DNA of 64,000 nt, taken from Brachionus plicatilis (Eukaryota > Rotifera > Eurotatoria > Ploima > Brachionidae). A program made the translations under genes and the position numbers. The notes below the pieces were generated by a model. It ran no database searches. It worked only from the letters and a program-made list of their open reading frames with translations, and was not told the DNA's origin. The stretch is taken from contig QEOQ01000439.1 in the NCBI GenBank assembly GCA_010279815.1, positions 176,772-240,771 on the forward strand. The letters run 5' to 3'. Of this stretch, positions 33,751 to 43,905 are shown in pieces. How positions within the stretch are numbered: position 1 is the stretch's first letter; the number at the start of each line of letters is the position of its first letter.

Positions 33751-35227
33751 TATATTATTTTATACTCATAACATTAATTAATAAATAAATAAATAATAAT
33801 ATGCCCAATATAATTTTTTTAATATATATTCAAAAAAGCAATTAAATTGATTTTAATTCTCAGTTTAATTTGATTTTGTTAATTTTTAAAAATGGACTTT
33901 GAAATAAGTTTTTAATTTTTTGATTAAAAATAAAAGATCACAATTTTAAATAAATATTTTTGCTCTTAAAATAAAGTCAAATTTTTTTTTTATTTAAATT
34001 TAATAATACAGAAAATAGTTTGGCTTTTATTTATTTTATTGATTCTTGTTTTTTTATTTTGTTGTTATCCAAGTTGTTATGTAGGATTTAATATATAACG
34101 ATAAAAAACAAATATTTACCCACCTAGCATGTATTAGAGATAAAAAATAATCATAATGTAAAGAACAAAGTAAAAATTTAAATTAAAAAAAAGTATGAAA
34201 CAAAAGTTTTGAAATTTTTTTTATTAATTTTATTTATACAAATAATTAAAAACTTCAAATCAAAAATATATAAATAATTAACACTTGAATAGCTAGAGGA
34301 TTTTTTATAATCAAGTTGAATTTATTTATCTTTGATAACCAAAAATTTGTAGAGGTGTCAAATCACTGATTAAAAAAGAACCTATGCAAATATTTAATTA
34401 AATTAAAAAAAATGAGTCAATTTTTTTTTTAAATGGGGGAATAATCAAGGCTTAAATCAGATTAACGTTTCAGTTGTTAGGCTCAATTTAAAAAGATTAA
34501 TTTATTTGTTATTGGCAACCAAATGGAAAAATTAGAAAAAAAATATTTTGTCATCTAAAACTTTTATCTCAAATATTTTTGGAAGAGAGTTCGTGTCGCT
34601 GAGGCAAATAGAAATAATGGCTCAAGTCCATAGGCTAAATATGAAAAAAAAACTTTGAGATAACCTAGAATTTAGGAATATTGGAAAAATAGAATTCATA
34701 CTTTTTAAAACAATAAAATAAAAACTATGACTACCGCATATTTTTAATAAAATATTTTTATTCTTTAAAAAAAATAAGGGTTCGATTAAATTTTTTAGCC
34801 GACTATTTATTCGACTAACAAAATTTTATCTGCTCTGGGCTGTGCTGGAATTTTTGGAATCTTGCTTTAAAAAAAATTCTTTTAATTTGAAAAAAAAATT
34901 AAAGATTATTTTTTTACAACTTCATTAATTCAAGATAGTCAAGATTAACACGGAAAAAAATTTAAAAAATTTTCAAAATTTTCGCATCATTGTACCAGAA
35001 AAAAAATTAAATAAATAATTGGCCTTAATTACTTTATAATTTCTGTTTATTCAAGCTTGTTTTATTTCTCCTGAAGAAAATCACCTTAAACAAAAATTCC
35101 ATACTTTGGTTTCTATTTAAATAGAGGAAAAAAGTTTACTTAAAGCCAATTAAGCAATTATTTTTAATAGCTGAAAATAAAGATTGTAAAAAATCAATTT
35201 TTTTAGGTTTTATTTAGTATTTAAAAA
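33751..35227. other. AT-rich spacer upstream of the dynein light chain gene
   Basis: No gene or structured repeat that I can support. The last ~100 bases before 35228 would hold the dynein light chain promoter and 5' UTR. I see no clear TATA box. Confidence 0.45.
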
Positions 35228-35812
35228 ATGTCAAGCCACGAACAAACGACAGTCTCGAATCGTGCACCTCCTCTCTCGCAAGCAAATCTTCAAGCTCAAC
35301 GAATGCCTAAGGAACGTTCGGTACCAGTTCAGATTTCAAGTCAAACAAATAGTGTGATTGGTGATGTGGCCAATTTGACAACAAGAGTTTCCAAACGAAA
35401 TAGTATATCATCAACTGTCGATCACTATCAGCATTACAACCATAATCAGCAAAAGCTGGAAAACACTTTTAGAATGGCACCAGGCGAAGGACAGAAATTC
35501 AATGTTTGCAAAGTTCAGAAGATAGTGAATGACATTTTGAGCAATTATCTTGAAAATACCAAATATGAGCCGAATAAATGTAGAGACTTGGTGCAGTTTT
35601 TGAGTGAAGAAATCAAGTCGCGAATTAAATCGGTCATTTTCAGACGCTACAAGCTAATTGTGAACATAACCATTGGACAAAATAATGGAAGTAGCATCAT
35701 TGTGGCTTCAAGGTCCTTGTGGAATGCGGACACAGATAATGGATGCACTGTTCAGTACAAAAATAATTCTCTTTTTGCTATAGCTACCATATTCGCCACC
35801 TATTTCGATTAA
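35228..35812 (+). CDS. Tctex1-domain dynein light chain (DYNLT4/5-like)
   Basis: 194 residues, single exon. Residues about 1-75 are polar and likely disordered. The C-terminal ~115 residues form a Tctex1 domain: ENTFRMAPGEGQKFNVCKVQ, KIVNDILSNYLENTKYEP, YKLIVNITIGQNNGSSIIVA, SRSLWNADTDNGCTVQY, ending SLFAIATIFATYFD. The SLFxVATxxxxYF end and xASRxLWxxxxD block are diagnostic of Tctex-type light chains, and the NTFRMxP entry suits the DYNLT4/DYNLT5 (TCTEX1D) branch. Such proteins link dynein intermediate chains to cargo or sit in ciliary motors; which applies here is inferred, not shown. ATG at 35228 is the first in frame. AATAAA at 35866, 54 bases after the stop. Confidence 0.92.
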   Translation: MSSHEQTTVSNRAPPLSQANLQAQRMPKERSVPVQISSQTNSVIGDVANLTTRVSKRNSISSTVDHYQHYNHNQQKLENTFRMAPGEGQKFNVCKVQKIVNDILSNYLENTKYEPNKCRDLVQFLSEEIKSRIKSVIFRRYKLIVNITIGQNNGSSIIVASRSLWNADTDNGCTVQYKNNSLFAIATIFATYFD

Positions 35813-36002
35813 GTTTTTTGTCAATATTTGTTTTAGTGTCCAATTTAGTTGATCCTATTTTTTTTAATAAAATTTTGTAATTTTAATATTGCCCATATTT
35901 TTTGCTGTATCTAAATATTTTTATTTTATCTAAAAAAATTAAATTGTGAATAAGCTATTAAAATATGACACATTGTTTTGTACTTAATATTAAGTTCATT
36001 CA

Positions 36003-37017
36003 GGTTTTGTGAATTTCTAAAAGAAATTGAACAAAAATTTTTCATTTTTTAATGAATTAAAATTAAAGTTAATAAAAAATTTTAGAAAAAATACTGAAAT
36101 ATAGTGCAACAAACTTTTTTGCACTTTTTTTACCTAAAATAATATTTTATTTTATTTTTTTTATTAAAAATCAAATTAATAATCTTTTTAAATCTTATTG
36201 ATTCGTTTTTTTGGGTCTCCCCCAATAGGTGACCAAGCGGTCACGAAATATGTGACCAATTCAATTTCTCTCATTTGGTGACCAACAGTGGTCACGTATA
36301 TTTGACCATGGAAATAGGTGACCAATATTTAAATAAATTTTAAAATTAAATTATTTAGGTGACCAACATGTAGTTTATGTGACCACTTAAACTCATTATG
36401 TGACCATCGACGTCATTTCGTGACCATTTAAATTTAAAAAAAAAAGAAAAAAAATTTTTTTAATTAAGTTTATTATGAAAATCGAAGCAAATCAATGTTT
36501 ATAAAAATGTATTTTCAATGTTTAAAAATACATTTTTATTAATAAATAAAATAAAAAAAATTAATTTTTATGTTTTCTACTTTTATGAATCTTTAGACCT
36601 ATTATGAAAATTAACTTAAATTTTGTAATAATATTTTATTAAATTCATGTGACCATTGTCATTCATTTGGTGACCATTGATATTCATTTGGTGACCTATG
36701 TACTCATTACGTGACCGTTGTCTTCAAAATATTGGTCACCTATTTCCATGGTCAAATATACGTGACCACTGTTGGTCACCAAATGAGAGAAATTGAATTG
36801 GTGACATATTTCGTGACCGCTTGGTCACCTATTGGGGGAGACCCGTTTTTTTTTTGTCATTTTTTACATGAGAAAAATTATTTTAGGTAAAAAATGTGCA
36901 ACAAAGTATGTTGCACTATATTTCAGTATTTTTTCTAAAATTTTTTATTAACTTTAATTTTAATTCATTAAAAAATGAAAAATTTTTGTTCAATTTGTTT
37001 TTGAAATTCACAATAGC
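36003..37017. mobile_element. GGTATTGTGAAATT-family element, copy B, 9-bp TSD
   Basis: The ends GGTTTTGTGAATTTC…GAAATTCACAATAGC are flanked by perfect 9-bp GTTCATTCA (35994-36002 and 37018-37026). The arms match the copy at 167-541. A second complete element (36213-36844) sits in the middle. The 9-bp duplication points to Mutator-like integration. Confidence 0.88.
36213..36844. mobile_element. Nested GGGTCTCC element saturated with TGACC, 8-bp TSD
   Basis: The termini GGGTCTCCCCCAATAGGTGA and the inverse are flanked by GTTTTTTT on both sides (36205-36212, 36845-36852). The arms are ~115 bp. GGTGACC/GTGACCA words recur about twenty times over both arms and interior. No coding sequence. The GGGTCT ends are shared with the element at 47649-48211, so these are related families. 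Confidence 0.88.
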
Positions 37018-37026
37018 GTTCATTCA

Positions 37027-37738
37027 CGAAATTTACTATAATTTTGGTGGAAATAAAAACTAATTTGGTTTTTTATCTTTTTTTCTGTTCTTTTGTACTG
37101 AACTTCACCAAACTTCATACTTCTCAAAAATGGATTCGGGACATCATTTAGAACATCTTAAACAATTTCCTTCAGTTCATCCTATGACATTTGCTCTTTT
37201 TTAGCAATCTCTATCTTTCTATATCTATCTTTACTTAAATATTTTGCTCCTGGGACCAGTATTGAGCCATGGTTTGCTAAATAGTGGGGTGAGATTGAGA
37301 TAGTTCTTGTGAGTGGGAGGTAACAGGAGGGTTTAGTTAGTACAAAAATTTTAAAAATTATTTTGTTAACACAAATATAAAATTCACTAATACTAATTAA
37401 TTTAAAATATAAATATATCACAAAAAAAATGATGTCATTTAGTCGCTCTTGGCTCATTGAATTCCTCAAATAACTTTTAATCCTCCCTAAGATTTTTAAA
37501 AATCAATGTCAAAGTAAAAAATACACTAAAAGCCTTGCTTAAATTATCTTTTTAAAAAAAATCTCTTAATTTATTCAAACCGGCTTTCTCAAAATTCAGG
37601 ATTTGTTAAATGATTTTATAAAATCTAAATCAAAATGATTTTTTTAAAAATATAATAATCATTTAAATCAATTTATTTTTATTTGTTCAGAGTAAAAATT
37701 TTATTTAATTTAAAATTTTTTTTTTCATATCGGACGAA
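37027..37738. other. Spacer with weak minus-strand coding trace
   Basis: On minus, about 37310-37090, translation gives PHYLANHGSILVPGAKYLSK, then KDRYRKIEIAKKEQMS. After a stop it continues DELKEIV, and after another NDVPNPFLRSMKFGEVQYKR. It looks like decayed coding sequence, family unknown. Confidence 0.3.
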
Positions 37739-37830
37739 TAGAGTATTGTGAAATTCAAATACAAATTGAACACAAATTCTTTCTTTTTTGGTGATTTAAA
37801 ATTAAAGTTGATAAAATATATATTAAAAAA
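37739..37830 (+). repeat. Single arm of the GGTATTGTGAAATT family
   Basis: GTATTGTGAAATTCAAATAC and the following bases match the left arms of copies A, B and D up to about 37825, then stop. A solo terminal fragment. Confidence 0.6.
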
Positions 37831-37994
37831 GGCTTATATTTTACTCAGTTACCCAATTATATTTTATCAAATCCCAAAAAATAATTTAGAAATACCAAAT
37901 ATGTTTTAGTCGTAACTAATTAAATTTTCTAATACCAAAAAATGTTTTAGTAAGTTTTATTAAAGAAAATTTAAGAAAAAAAGAAAATAAATAA

Positions 37995-38080
37995 ATTTAA
38001 TTCTATTTAGCCATTTGAGCTGATCTTTTAACAATAGCATCTTCATTTTTACCTTTTTGCTTGTGATACTTCTTGTGATG
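37995..38080 (-). other. Possible His-rich terminal exon or captured fragment
   Basis: On minus, after CGTTAG (acceptor-like) the frame reads NNHHHHKKYHKQKGKNEDAI, then VKRSAQMAK and a stop. The composition differs from the surrounding AT-rich repeat. It adjoins the palindrome at 38100-38860, so it may be captured sequence. Not assigned to any family. Confidence 0.25.
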
Positions 38081-38099
38081 GTGGTGGTTGTTCTAACGA

Positions 38100-38860
38100 G
38101 TCAGATAGTTGTTCTGATGAGTATAGATTTTATTGATGGTTGTACTGACTGAGTCTAGAAAATATAATTTAACAAAACCTAATAATATTTTTTTTGTACC
38201 TAATTAGATACGAAATTGTGAAATTCAAATACAAATTGAACAAAAATTTTTCCTTTTTTCATGAATTAAAAAGAATGCTAATAAAATATACTTAAAAAAA
38301 TACTGCAATTAAGTTCAACATACTTCGTTGCACCCTTATTAACTAAAATAATTTTTCTCATGTTTTAATAGGATAAAAAATTAAATATCAATAAGATTTA
38401 AATTGATTATTGGTTTAATTTACTAAAAAAAAAGAAAATAATGATTTTATTTTAGGTATTAAAGGTACAACGAAGTATACCTCATACTTATACATCATCA
38501 GAACAACTATCAGACTGAAAATAAAATCATTATTTTCTTTTTTTTTAGTAAATTAAACCAATAATCAATTTAAATCTTATTGATATTTAATTTTTTATCT
38601 TATTAAAACATGAGAAAAATTATTTTAGTTAATAAGGGTGCAACGAAGTATGTTGAACTTAATTTCAGTATTTTTTTAAGTATTTTTTATTAGAATTCTC
38701 TTTAATTCATCAAAAAAGGAAAAATTTTTGTTCAATTTGTATTTGAATTTCACAATTCCGTATCTAATTAGGTACAAAAAAATAGTTTTAGGTATTATTA
38801 AATTATATTTAGTATACGTAAAACATATTAGGTACTAATACTAGGGTTTTGGTAATTTTA
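38100..38860. mobile_element. Large palindrome containing family copy D
   Basis: The arms 38213-38450 and 38525-38760 carry the ATTGTGAAATT family. The inversion continues outward through GTACCTAATTAGATACG and TAATATTTTTT on both sides. A 22-base word at about 38105-38126 (CAGATAGTTGTTCTGATGAG) reappears inverted in the loop at about 38492-38515. TACCTAAT/ATTAGGTA words recur. The palindrome must have been rearranged, because one side's outer sequence lies in the loop. Confidence 0.65.
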
Positions 38861-39414
38861 CGTAATTACGTAATAATAAATGATTACCTGTGTGGGCCTT
38901 TATTTAAAAAATTCGGAATTATATCAAAGTGATGCTTTCAAATCAGTATGATTTTATTTTCGATCAAATAAGCCAAATTAGACGCAATTTAAGAACATAA
39001 CGGGTGAAGTCAAAGTTTCCGGAATTTTTTACAAAAGGTGATAACTCCTTCATTTTTAAAGAATGAATACTAAGGTCAAGTGATTAAGAAAGAGAATTAA
39101 AAACTCAACAATGTTTATTTATAAAATTTTTTCTTTTATATCATTTCTTTGAATTTTGTCAATCCGACTTTTGACACGTTCCATTAGGGTCTGTATTGAT
39201 GTTAGTGAGTCATTTTTTTTTAATTTAACTCAGCGTTTGATGGTAAATTTTTCCAAATCATGTTGCCAGAAAATAGCTAATTGAAATTCTTTGAATGTAC
39301 GCAAAAAAAATCGAAAGATTTTAATGCTTGTTATTTTCAAAAATCTCCTACGTTAAAAATGTTATCTTTATGAAATCAATGGGAATAAAAAATGTGGAAA
39401 AAAAATGGTGACTG
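38861..39414. other. Spacer upstream of the tandem-repeat protein gene
   Basis: Contains a small cluster of ACGTAATTTTACG-like words (38865-38885), of the kind also dense at 49970-50200. Otherwise no structure until the TATA box at 39415. Confidence 0.4.
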
Positions 39415-39421
39415 TATAAAA
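39415..39421 (+). promoter_or_regulatory. TATA box of the tandem-repeat protein gene
   Basis: TATAAAA, 48 bases before the ATG at 39463. At the usual 25-30-base spacing transcription would start near 39445, leaving a very short leader. It also excludes or barely includes the out-of-frame ATG at 39432. Confidence 0.6.
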
Positions 39422-39462
39422 AGCCAAAACAATGGCGCTTAACTTTAAACAATTAAACAAAG

Positions 39463-40757
39463 ATGAAATATTTAGCTCTTTTTTTGGTAGCTGTATTTGC
39501 TGCCACAGCATCATCAAAAATGATCCAAATTAAGCTTAATGTACTGTTCTTAGATAATTCAATGAATAAATTTTTAAATATTTTTTTTTTAAAAGAAAGA
39601 CCTTGCACAAATTGATCCCAAAGTTGTCGACTTTTTCACAGATTTTTACAATCAACTTATTGCCGAACCAATAAATACGTAAATTTTAATTATTTAAATC
39701 CAAAGATAAAAAATTTTTTAAATTCTATTTTAGTTTGGCCTCTGGTAAGAAAAGACGTAAAGTAAGAAAAAAAATAATTTTATTTTCTTATTTAAAGCTT
39801 TGGCTTCGATGACTGTTCACTTATTTGCCGGAATTGCTACAGAGGGAATAAGTGGAATTGGAAAAAGAGAACTAAAAGATTTCTGGGGTGATTTGGGAAG
39901 TTCTCTTTTGGGAGGCTTGTACGACATTGGTGACCAATTGACCCAACAATTAGGTTTGGCTTTGACTCAAATTTTGTTAAGTATTGGCAACAACCGAGGT
40001 TTGACCGATTTCTGGGATCAAATTACTTCAGCTTTGTATGATGGAGCTAATGGTTTAGTTACCAATTTGGCTACTAGTTTGACTCAATGGTTGGTTGATT
40101 TCGCCACTGCTGGAGGAAACACAAGAGATTTCTGGGGTGATTTGGGAAGTTCTCTTTTGGGAGGCTTGTACGACATTGGTGACCAATTGACCCAACAATT
40201 AGGTTTGGCTTTGACTCAAATTTTGTTAAGCATTGGCAACAACCGAGGTTTGACCGATTTCTGGGATCAAATTACTTCAGCTTTGTATGATGGAGCTAAT
40301 GGTTTAGTTTCCAATTTGGCTACTAGTTTGACTCAATGGTTGGTTGATTTCGCCACTGCTGGTGGAAACACAAGAGATTTCTGGGGTGATTTGGGAAGTT
40401 CTCTTTTGGGAGGTTTGTACGACATTGGTGACCAATTGACCCAACAATTAGGTTTGACTTTGACTCAAATTTTGTTAAGCATTGGCAACAACCGAGGTTT
40501 GACTGACTGGTTTTCTCAACTTCAAGCCAACTTGACCGGCTCTTTGGATAGTGCTGTCCAATCTGCCGCATTACAAATCGCTATGTGGTTATGTAAGATG
40601 ATGCTAAATTTTTTTAGATATTTTATTATGTCAATTTAAATTTTAGTGGACGTTTCTGAAAATGGTTTGTTACCAACTATTGGAGGAGGAAAATTAACTT
40701 GTAAACATTTTTTTATAATTGTTGAGCTTTTTTTTTAAATTTTTCTCTTTAGTTTAA
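39463..40757 (+). CDS. Secreted protein with 83-residue amphipathic tandem repeats
   Basis: Not recognised as a named family. Proposed exons: 39463-39540, 39596-39678, a possible 11-base exon at about 39730-39745 (TTTGGCCTCTG, between TAG and GTAAG), 39798-40592, 40647-40700, 40753-40757. All have GT/AG borders; the tiny exon is the weakest part but restores the frame. The N-terminus MKYLALFLVAVFAATASS is a clear signal peptide. The main exon contains repeats starting DFWGDLGSSLLGGLYDIGDQ; each unit is 83 residues (249 bp). Each unit is itself two related halves of ~43 and ~40 residues, both opening with DFW and preceded by Arg (NNR-GLTDFW, GNTR-DFW). The last half is diverged (DWFSQLQANL). 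A GKRE dibasic site precedes the first repeat. The C-terminus ends GGGKLTF. Helical, amphipathic, no cysteines in the repeats. AATAAA at 40862. Secretion is inferred from the signal peptide. Confidence 0.75.
39878..40504 (+). repeat. 249-bp coding tandem repeat, 2.5 copies
   Basis: Units start at 39878, 40127 and 40376, exactly 249 bp apart. They differ at only a few bases (e.g. GTTACC/GTTTCC, GGAGGAAAC/GGTGGAAAC, TTGGCTTTG/TTGACTTTG), so they are recently duplicated or homogenised. The third unit keeps only the first half before diverging near 40504. Confidence 0.95.
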
Positions 40758-40869
40758 GAAGCTTACATCAAAAAAATACATTCAAGGAAATGGTTTAAAT
40801 TTTATCGTTTAAATGCTTGCCTGAAGCTTTAATTTTTTAATATAAATTTATGTATTCATTAAATAAATT

Positions 40870-41571
40870 ATCCATAATTAATTTAATTTTTTTTTAAAAA
40901 CGAAAAAAAAGGCAATATATATTAAATAATCGTGCTATATTACCAATCTTAATCTTTAAATTTAGTCAAAAGAATAATGCCAAGCATGGTTTTTTTAAAA
41001 AGATAAGATTTTTGTCTATAAATAAAAAGTCTAACTTTAGAAGAATTATTTACAGGCTAGTGTTCCTATTCTTAAAAGACCGATTAACTTATGAACTTGT
41101 CTATCTCTAAATTCTATAAATTAAAAAATATGTGTGACATAATAAAATTCAGATGTACTCAGCTAGTGTTTGCTATAGAAAGACCTGAAAAAAGTTTCAC
41201 TAAAAATCAAATTATTATCATCCAAAACAAAAGAATTTTAAAAAAGCATTAAAGAAATATAATTTCTAACGATTATTTGAGATTTTTTTCAGTAATTTTA
41301 GTAATTTTTTAAGATATTAATGAGTTCATGATTAATTTTAGATTAATAATTTAGTAAATAGGAATTAATAAAAAAGATAAATTTATGCTTACTATTTATT
41401 TAAAAATCAAAAAAGTCTAACAATAAATAAAATAAAATAATCAATTTTTGTGATAAAAAGAAAAGATTCCATCATTTTTTAATGTTGGACGAATTAAAAG
41501 AATCCGAGGTGGACTTCTTTAAACTTTCTGTTTGTTCTTTGGGTTCTTCTTTAATGGACCCAATATTTATA
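40870..41571. other. AT-rich spacer
   Basis: Near 41056-41090 GGCTAGTGTTCCTATTC…GACCGATTAAC resembles the 3' flank of the RT remnants at 27090 and 15432, so a worn non-LTR tail is likely. No gene. Confidence 0.4.
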
Positions 41572-41575
41572 CTTG

Positions 41576-41750
41576 TTTAATAGCGTGCGCTATTAAATAA
41601 CTTAGAGAGAGAGAGGGAGGGAAAAAATAAAAACAAGTTTCCTTCTCTACTTCTTTATTTCCTCATCCAAACTAATCAAAAAAACAAAATATATATATGG
41701 AGATCCAGCAAGGCCCCAGAAGACCGGGGTCTGCTGGAGGGGGTGTTACA
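41576..41750 (-). repeat. 3' LTR
   Basis: 175 bp; partner of 43063-43230. Preceded on minus by the purine tract. Contains GAGAGAGAGAGGGAGGG (plus strand) and an AATAAA on minus within GAGGAAATAAAGAAG. Confidence 0.9.
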
Positions 41751-41814
41751 TTACTCCCTCGCCGTGGGAGAACGGCTCCCGACGTTCGGGGAAAAATAAA
41801 ATAAAATAAAAATA

Positions 41815-43017
41815 CTAATAAAAACAAAAAAACCAAAAACCAAAACAAAAATATAATAATAAAAACAAAAAAACAAAAATAAAATAAAAAAATAATAATA
41901 AAAACCTAATTGTGAGGTTTCTACGTGATTTGGTTCGTGGGTACCCTTGAGCCCCGAGCTCTTGCCATCGTCCCAAAAAACTTTGCGATTGTTTGATTGT
42001 TTTTGGTCTTTCGTATCTGAACAAAACTTCTATTTTACTGGGTGAGGGCTTTACAGTGCAATTACGGATGACATGGCCGAGATATTCAATGGCTGAGACG
42101 AACCACTCGCACTTCTCCCAATTAATTTTTAAATAGGCAGCTCGGATCCACTCAAGTACTGTCCGTACGTGAATGTAATGCTCCTCCAACGTCTTCGAGA
42201 AAATAATAATGTCGTCCAAAAAGGTTGCAACACAATTCTGCAGATCAGCTTCGATAATCATGTTATTTTCAACAAATAATATGAATCGATTGCACCACGT
42301 GCGAATATCTTGCTTCAGTGTAAAAATTGTTGGCTTAAACGACCATTCTTTAGACGGTGCCGACTCCTTTGTTGTTTGGACTGCAATTGTTTTTTGTTCT
42401 CCTCCTTTTTGTGTGTATTCGTTAACACCTTTTTCTGACCCCTTGTATATGTCGAACAGTTCGGAGTTTTTAAATGGGTTAATTGGCGTGTCCAAATTGG
42501 CATCTCGCCATCTATAACTAGGGAAAAACACATTCTCCTTTAATGCCTCATTAAACTTAGGCTCATGCAACGACTCCCTGAAAGGATTTGATTGGTGCCA
42601 TTTGTACACAATTGCATCGTCGTCAAAAGAACTATTTTGTGTTTTGATCGGCTCTAACAAAGATTTTAACCCATGATATTTCTGCTCAGAACTGCTGTAC
42701 AAATTTCGGTTTGTATTAGGAAAAGAACGTCCCCGACTATTCCCACTGCAACCTATTTGATCGTCGTTTCGCCATTTGTTTGTTGGTTCGGTTTTGATCG
42801 CTGACTTTTCCAAATAATCTTGGCGAACTTTTTCCGGAGTCCCGTTGAACCACTCATTTGTGTTGGCGAATTGAAAACCAGCATTTGTATTTTTATTCTG
42901 ACCAGTCCAGAGGTTCATAATGACTTTAAAAGCACTAGCTACAACAATCATAGTTAAAGCTAGCACAGCTATGCTAAAACACAGCTGTACGAACAAAAAC
43001 ACGTGTTCATTCAACAT
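41815..43017 (-). CDS. Internally deleted gag-pol-like frame of the LTR element
   Basis: The ATG at 43017 opens a 400-residue frame. The N-terminus contains a strong hydrophobic span (FLFVQLCFSIAVLALTMIVV), then a polar Asn/Lys-rich region of ~190 residues without recognisable zinc knuckles. It then jumps into the middle of a gypsy RT: VATFLDDIIIFSKTLEEHYI (YLDD-type box as FLDD), INWEKCEW and EYLGHVI. The upstream RT palm, RNase H and integrase are absent. The last ~50 residues (LLLFFYFIFVFLFLLLYFCF-like) come from the AT-rich 3' region. The frame could be extended upstream to 43059 only through non-ATG codons. Staying open after such a deletion is notable. Confidence 0.75.
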   Translation of the reverse strand: MLNEHVFLFVQLCFSIAVLALTMIVVASAFKVIMNLWTGQNKNTNAGFQFANTNEWFNGTPEKVRQDYLEKSAIKTEPTNKWRNDDQIGCSGNSRGRSFPNTNRNLYSSSEQKYHGLKSLLEPIKTQNSSFDDDAIVYKWHQSNPFRESLHEPKFNEALKENVFFPSYRWRDANLDTPINPFKNSELFDIYKGSEKGVNEYTQKGGEQKTIAVQTTKESAPSKEWSFKPTIFTLKQDIRTWCNRFILFVENNMIIEADLQNCVATFLDDIIIFSKTLEEHYIHVRTVLEWIRAAYLKINWEKCEWFVSAIEYLGHVIRNCTVKPSPSKIEVLFRYERPKTIKQSQSFLGRWQELGAQGYPRTKSRRNLTIRFLLLFFYFIFVFLFLLLYFCFGFWFFCFY

Positions 43018-43062
43018 CGTGTACTTTCCCTTTTTTTTTTTAAGCTTACCCGCTGCCACCAG

Positions 43063-43230
43063 TTTAATAGAGTGCGCTATTAAATAACTTAGAGAGAGAG
43101 AGGGAGGGAAAAAATAAAAACAAGTTTCCTTCTCTACTTCTTTATTTCCTCATCCAAACTAATCAAAAAAACAAAATATATATATGGAGATCCAGCAAGG
43201 CCCCAGAAGACTGCTGGAGGGGGTGTTACA
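43063..43230 (-). repeat. 5' LTR
   Basis: 168 bp; lacks the CCGGGGT seen in the other LTR. The primer-binding-like TGGTGGCAGCGGG follows immediately on minus. Confidence 0.9.
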
Positions 43231-43234
43231 CTTG

Positions 43235-43905
43235 TCCATGACTTAAAGTTCGCGCTTTGCAAAACTTCCACACAGTCTCCAGATATGGATTTCGACCTCA
43301 TTTTTGGATTCTACGTATATGAAAACCTAGGTTTAGCCAAAATTTTAGGGGGCGTCAAAAATTTTTTTTGGCTAAGGGGTCTGAATCTTTTCGGCCTTGT
43401 ATAAAGTATATCTTATTTAAGCTTTTTTATCTCAGAATTTAATCAATCGAATCTACTCGATCGACACATTTACTGATAGAGAATTAAATGCTCTATATTC
43501 TGAGCTGGTTATCTTGAAAAAAAAAAAAATTGAAAATTTTTTCGGAAAAAATCGGAAAAATTTGGCATTTTTTAACTTTTTCGGGATCTACTTTTTTTGC
43601 AAACCCCTTAACCTATATATTTTTATACGAATTCTGAAACCAGACAAAATTTTGAACAAAATGATGGTTTTACTTTTTTTATTTTCTCTTTTATTTTTCT
43701 TAAAAAAAGTGTTCAAAATGAGACATTTTTAAAAAAATTGAAAAAAATAAAGTTTATTGAAAATTTAATCAAAATATGTATCAAAATCTTTTTATTTTTG
43801 ATTTTTCTTTAGGTGTATTCGACCATGCTGATCACGAATATGAACTTTTTTTTGGTCAAAAATCGGTGGGTTGGGCGTGGCACTCGATTTTTGGGGGTTT
43901 TTAAG
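43235..43905. other. Unassigned spacer with GC-richer patch
   Basis: 43235-43400 is less A+T-rich (TTCGCGCTTTGCAAAACTTC…, GGGGGCGTC) but gives no recognisable frame. The + frame at 43514-43732 is low-complexity. Possibly element debris. Confidence 0.35.

Larger units (their letters stand above)
41576..43230 (-). mobile_element. Short Ty3/gypsy-type LTR element, both LTRs and TSD present
   Basis: Direct repeats at 41576-41750 and 43063-43230 are near identical, differing mainly by a 7-bp CCGGGGT insertion. On minus they start TGTAACACCCCC and end TATTAAA. The 4-bp flank CTTG is duplicated (41572-41575, 43231-43234). Next to the 5' LTR the minus strand has TGGTGGCAGCGGG, a likely primer-binding site. 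A purine-rich GGCGAGGGAGTAA precedes the 3' LTR. Only ~1.3 kb lies between LTRs and it is almost filled by one open frame. Insertion is young. With most of pol missing it must depend on other elements. Confidence 0.93.

Noticed and set aside
37182..37469. 95-residue minus frame as a host gene
   Set aside because: Only part looks coding, continuation is interrupted by stops, no splice-compatible neighbours or family found; kept only as a trace.
43514..43732. 72-residue + frame
   Set aside because: Poly-Lys/Phe low-complexity reading of A/T runs, no domain, no conserved start context.
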